From assembly GCA_947034895.1 (NCBI GenBank), contig OX344765.1, forward strand, positions 36,523,001 through 36,587,000: 64,000 bases of DNA. Direction: 5' to 3'. The notes beneath the pieces were generated by a model. It searched no databases. It was not told the DNA's origin and was given only the letters and a program-made list of their open reading frames with translations. Below, piece after piece: positions 60,331-64,000 of the stretch; position 1 is the stretch's first letter; the number at the start of each line of letters is the position of its first letter. A program made the translations under genes and the position numbers. This DNA is from Rhytidiadelphus loreus (Eukaryota; Streptophyta; Bryopsida; Hypnales; Hylocomiaceae).

Positions 60331-62578
60331 ATGGCGGAGACTGAAGTCAGTCAGTGGGGACGCCTGAAGCGAAATTTAGGGTATAAAGACATATGGGAAG
60401 AATTGAGCGGCTCCGTGGGTGACCTGGGCACGTTCTTGCCCATTGTGCTGGCGTTAGTTCTCGTCAATGGGATCGACCTTGGCACGACTTTGCTCTTCAC
60501 GGGCGCGTACAATGTCATCACAGGTGCATGGAAACTTCATTACATGTTTTGTGTGTTCGTCAGCAAATTTTTAGGCCTGTTACCATACCGATCAGGACCG
60601 GATGGTTGCAATTTGGAAAAGTTTCAATCATGAGGTAGAGGATATTATTTGCGTCTCTTTAAGCATTTCAACATATATTCTAGTGTGCTTTCATTGGGGT
60701 TTCACTCAATAGCGATCACTTTGGGTACTACAAGCTCCGTTGAGATGAAATTTTATCACTATGCTTTAATTTCAAAGTGGGAGGTGGTAGATCACTTTTG
60801 AAGGGACAGTAGACAGCTGCGTTTCCATTCGACGATCAGTAGCCATTTAGCCAAGTCATGCTTGCACTCAACTTGCTAATTGGAGGCCAAGCAAGTGTAT
60901 GGGAAGAGATGAGTTGCTGTTGGTATCAGGGGTTAGTCAATAGGAGACGGGATTAGGTTAGCATCCTCTTCCTCAATCATAAAATGCAGAGACTAACGGT
61001 GCCACTGGAATGTATGTGATTAGGTCTTCTCTTCGGCGTGCCCATGCCAGTGCAACCGATGAAGTCGATTGCTGCAGTTGCAATCACAGAAGGGGATCCC
61101 CTCACAGTGAACCAAATAATGGCGGCAGGGTTGTCCACAGCCCTTATCCTTGCTATTCTTGGGATCACGGGGCTTATGTCTGTGGTGAACCGGTTTGTGC
61201 CTCTCCCCGTGGTTCGAGGTGTGCAGCTATCACAGGGCATAGCATTTGGCATAACAGCTGTGAAATACATTTTGAAGGAGCAGGATTTGACAAAGAGTAA
61301 AGCGACGGGTGACCGGCCCTGGTTGGGGCTTGACGGGCTGCTGTTGGCCCTTTCTGCATTATGCTTTATAGTACTTGCTTCAGGTGCTGGAGACGGTGGG
61401 GGAGGTCACGAATGTGGGACCGAGAGCGTAGGGATGGAAGAAGAGTCTACAGCAAGAAGAGAGAGGAGGATTAGGGAGGGCAGATCAGTCGGTGTACCAA
61501 CTGCGTTACTGGTGTTCAGCCTTGGCGGCATTTTGGCTATCGCTCGAGACCCGAATGCCATTTGGAACCTTCGATTTGGACCATCGATACCTCGATTTCT
61601 CACCATCACGAAGTCGGATTGGCAGATTGGATTTATGAGAGCAGCCATTCCTCAGATTCCACTTTCCATTCTGAACTCTGTCATTGCCGTGTGCAAGCTC
61701 TCCAACGACTTGTTTCCAAGCAAGGATGTTTCACCTTTCAAAGTCTCGGTACTGAGCCCTTCCATAGGTGTTGTTCGTGATGATCTTTGTTTGCGTGCGT
61801 TGGGCTATCTGCAATTCAAGCTGTTCTAAATTTTGCTTATACAAAAAATTCTCATTTGACTAATTGCAATCACCAGCTACAAGTGATTTGTTAACAAGAA
61901 TAGAATGGCGTATTGGTTAGCAGTTGTGAAACCCTTTTTTCTAGCTCAGGATGCGCGCACCACAAGTTACAGCTGACGGGTAATAGATTGCAAGAATGGT
62001 GCCACCAATGTGCTATCCATGTCTCAGCTATTTCATTTTTACTATAGTTACCCTCAGCCTGGTTAGGAATCTTATGGCTGTGTGTTTGGTTCCTGAAGGT
62101 GAGCGTGGGTCTGATGAACCTGGTGGGATGTTGGTGGGGCGCCATGCCCGTTTGTCATGGTGCGGGAGGTTTGGCTGGCCAGTACAGGTTTGGTGCAAAA
62201 ACTGGAACTGCAGTGGTATTTCTCGGAACCGTGAAGATGCTTCTGGCTCTTGTTCTTGGCTCATCTCTTGTGAAACTCATAGCCCTGTATCCGATTGGAC
62301 TACTTGGTGTACTGCTCTTCTTTTCAGGCCTTGAGCTAGCAATGGCTTGCAGGGACCAAACGTCCCGCTCTGATGCGTTTGTGATGCTAACGGTCACGGT
62401 TGTTTCATTAACGAATTCGAGTTCGGCGCTTGGATTTGGATGTGGGCTTGCTCTTGCCACGCTCCTGTATATTCGAGATGTGGATTTCTGGGCCAGACTC
62501 TGGAGGCGAGCGTCTCGTCACGTTACAGGGAACAGGCGAGCCCCTCCCGGTTACGACTCCCTTTCCCAAACTCCATAG
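60331..62578 (+). CDS. MOT1: MOT1 molybdate transporter
   Basis: High-affinity molybdate carrier of the MOT1 (SULTR5) family, multi-pass membrane protein. Exons: 60331-60523, 61024-61748, 62099-62578 (TAG); 465 aa, phases 1 and 0. Signature motifs present are ELSGSVGDLGTFLPIVLAL near residue 25, GVPMPVQPMKSIAAVAI, LPVVRGVQLSQGIAFG, PQIPLSILNSVIAVCKLSND, GAMPVCHGAGGLAGQYRFGA and a C-terminal LGFGCGLALATLLYIRD. The STAS domain of sulfate transporters is absent, as expected. A Gly/Glu/Arg-rich insertion (about 190-220) sits between the two halves. The start is the first in-frame ATG; the frame is open upstream but without ATG. Plant MOT1 members act at the plasma membrane, mitochondria or vacuole, and the location here cannot be read from the sequence. 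Confidence 0.94.
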
Positions 62579-62706
62579 CTCCTTGTAATATCTACAGTTG
62601 TCAGGTTTGATATCGTAGCACCATACATGTCTTTCCCTTTCCCAAACTCCATAGCTCCTTGTAATATCTACAGTAGTCAGGTTTGATATCGTAGCACCAT
62701 ACATGT
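62561..62706. repeat. 76-bp tandem duplication spanning the MOT1 stop codon
   Basis: The unit beginning CTTTCCCAAACTCCATAG occurs at about 62561 and again at about 62637. The copies are nearly identical (one substitution seen, TTGTCAGG against TAGTCAGG). The first copy contains the last codons and stop of MOT1. The second is in the 3' UTR. Confidence 0.95.
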
Positions 62707-64000
62707 CATCTCTAGTCAGTCAGCGTCTAGGTTTGGCACATGCTTTGTATTACCGTCATTCCGCTTTGATTTAGTCTCAATTTTAGCACGCTGAACTCCC
62801 AATGGGGTGGAGCTATTCTGTACAAACAAGGTATTCAGATATTTTTAATAATGATTCTACTTAAACGAGCGAAATCGATGCTTTTGAGGTTCCTTGGGGG
62901 AAGAGGAGACGACGGTGGTTTATATTTTTATTGAATTTTGGTGAGTGCGTTTCTGGTGTATTTTGGAATGCTTGTCATTTAGTGTTCTGTGGAAAGCTAC
63001 TTGCCAGAGGGCCATTCAGTTGAGGAACTGGCTCCGTTTGCGGCATGGACCTGATCAAAATATCGCAATACGAGATTGAAGAATTTGGTAAAATAGTCAT
63101 GGCTGATCCCGTGGAATTTTTGGGTATGCAATTTTACAGGATTTACGTTCAAATTGAGGGAAACAGGGAAGTTTGTCACAATAAAGCTCGCCAGAAATTG
63201 AGGTCTCTACTCGATGTGACTCTAGGACCAATGCACATCGAGACGAAGCACTTCAGTCTTTTAGACAAAGTTATATGGCAAAGATATGTTGTCCAAATGT
63301 CTTGTTTTTTTGCTGTTTAAATGTCTTGGAGGTGTACATTTGCAAGTGGAAATGTACCCTGGAATGGGAAGGACCTGCAACTTGTACACTACAGGCTAAG
63401 CTTACACCAAATCATGCACCTACAGTAAAGCTTGTTGAATTGGCATTCAATTGTTGCATTATTTTGAAGCATTACCAGGTGATGAGGGTCGAAATTTCCT
63501 GTGGAATAAGTAATGAAACTTGGGAAAAAGTGGTTTGGTAGATTCTTTAAAATAGATACATTGTGCAAGATTTATTTTTTTCCATGCATTTTTGGAAAAA
63601 TCCCAAAAATTCCAGCGTCTATTTTATTTTTTTCAAATTGCCAATCTTGGCAGGTTCAATATACCATACTTGGTGGTCAAGATTGGCAATTAATTGGTAT
63701 GTCACTATTAAGTTTGATATCAAATGGAATTCAAAAACAAATCCTAGAAACATATCCAATTTAAAAGTGAGTTTTCCTTTCCATCTTGAACTCAACAATT
63801 TTCAAAAGAAAGAAAAATAATCTAGTTTAAAAGAATAAATATTTTTAAGGTATTGAAGTTTTTCTATTAAATCCATCTTATAATCCAAAGAAGAAGATAG
63901 ATTAAATTAGTACATGAAACGTAATGTTCACTTCTTTGATTGGAGTATTATATACAACATTTATAATTTTTAGAAGAAGAAACCAATCCATGTCATACAA
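62579..64000. other. 3' flank of MOT1 to window end
   Basis: MOT1 3' UTR with the duplication above, then AT-rich sequence. Short overlapping frames at 63045-63820 have no recognised family. A hairpin with 14-bp arms lies at 63636-63691. Confidence 0.6.
63636..63691. repeat. Inverted repeat with 14-bp perfect arms
   Basis: AATTGCCAATCTTG and its reverse complement CAAGATTGGCAATT with a 28-base loop. Confidence 0.85.

Noticed and set aside
61010..61648. Frames antisense or shifted within MOT1
   Set aside because: Shadows of the strongly supported MOT1 exon 2.

Overview
This window is nuclear DNA of a land plant. The evidence is intron-split genes with GT-AG (and two GC-AG) introns, plastid-targeted products encoded in the nucleus (a fused RibBA riboflavin enzyme, a lumen-targeted TPR protein, a DUF1279 protein), a plant-type MOT1 molybdate transporter, a plant-type mitochondrial ATP synthase subunit e, TTTAGGG-type telo-box sequence, and long AT-rich spacers full of short inverted-repeat elements. 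MOT1 is split by introns here, whereas the seed-plant genes I know are essentially intronless. With the compact genes and AT-rich spacers this leans towards a bryophyte or other non-seed plant, but that placement is a guess.

Layout. 1-5941 (+): 3' part of a HEAT-repeat gene of the SGR6/MROH1 family. 9654-11148 (-): a conserved-looking 88-residue protein in three exons. 13730-17707 (-): RIBA, complete, eight exons, both catalytic domains intact. 17708-25836: 8 kb without a recognisable gene. 25837-29568 (+): a TPR protein with plastid transit and twin-arginine lumen signals, nine exons. 29569-34636: repeat-rich AT spacer. 34637-38304 (+): EAF7/CT20-type NuA4 subunit, five exons. 40778-43327 (-): plastid DUF1279 membrane protein, three exons. 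46987-50005 (-): plant Sua5/YciO/YrdC-like protein, about nine exons. 50946-51817 (-): probable small membrane protein with a DnaJ-type zinc finger, incomplete. 54890-55537 (-): 96-residue unknown protein, head to head with 56704-57112 (+), the 45-residue ATP synthase subunit e. 60331-62578 (+): molybdate transporter MOT1, three exons.

The genes are independent eukaryotic transcription units; no operon or gene cluster is visible. About half of the products point to the plastid (RIBA, TPR protein, DUF1279 protein, possibly the YrdC-like and zinc-finger proteins), which is ordinary for a plant.

The most unusual content is non-coding. A roughly 200-230 bp repeat family has TTAA-CCC...GGG-TTAA ends (piggyBac-like) and four diverged copies. 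A 244-bp element has perfect 25-bp inverted ends containing CACTA/TAGTG. A 312-bp inverted-repeat element has a partial relative 13 kb away. There is a perfect 28-bp zero-loop palindrome in an intron, and several direct duplications of 57-313 bp. I found no RNA genes, CRISPR arrays, intact autonomous transposons or viral genes, and no clearly new multi-gene system.
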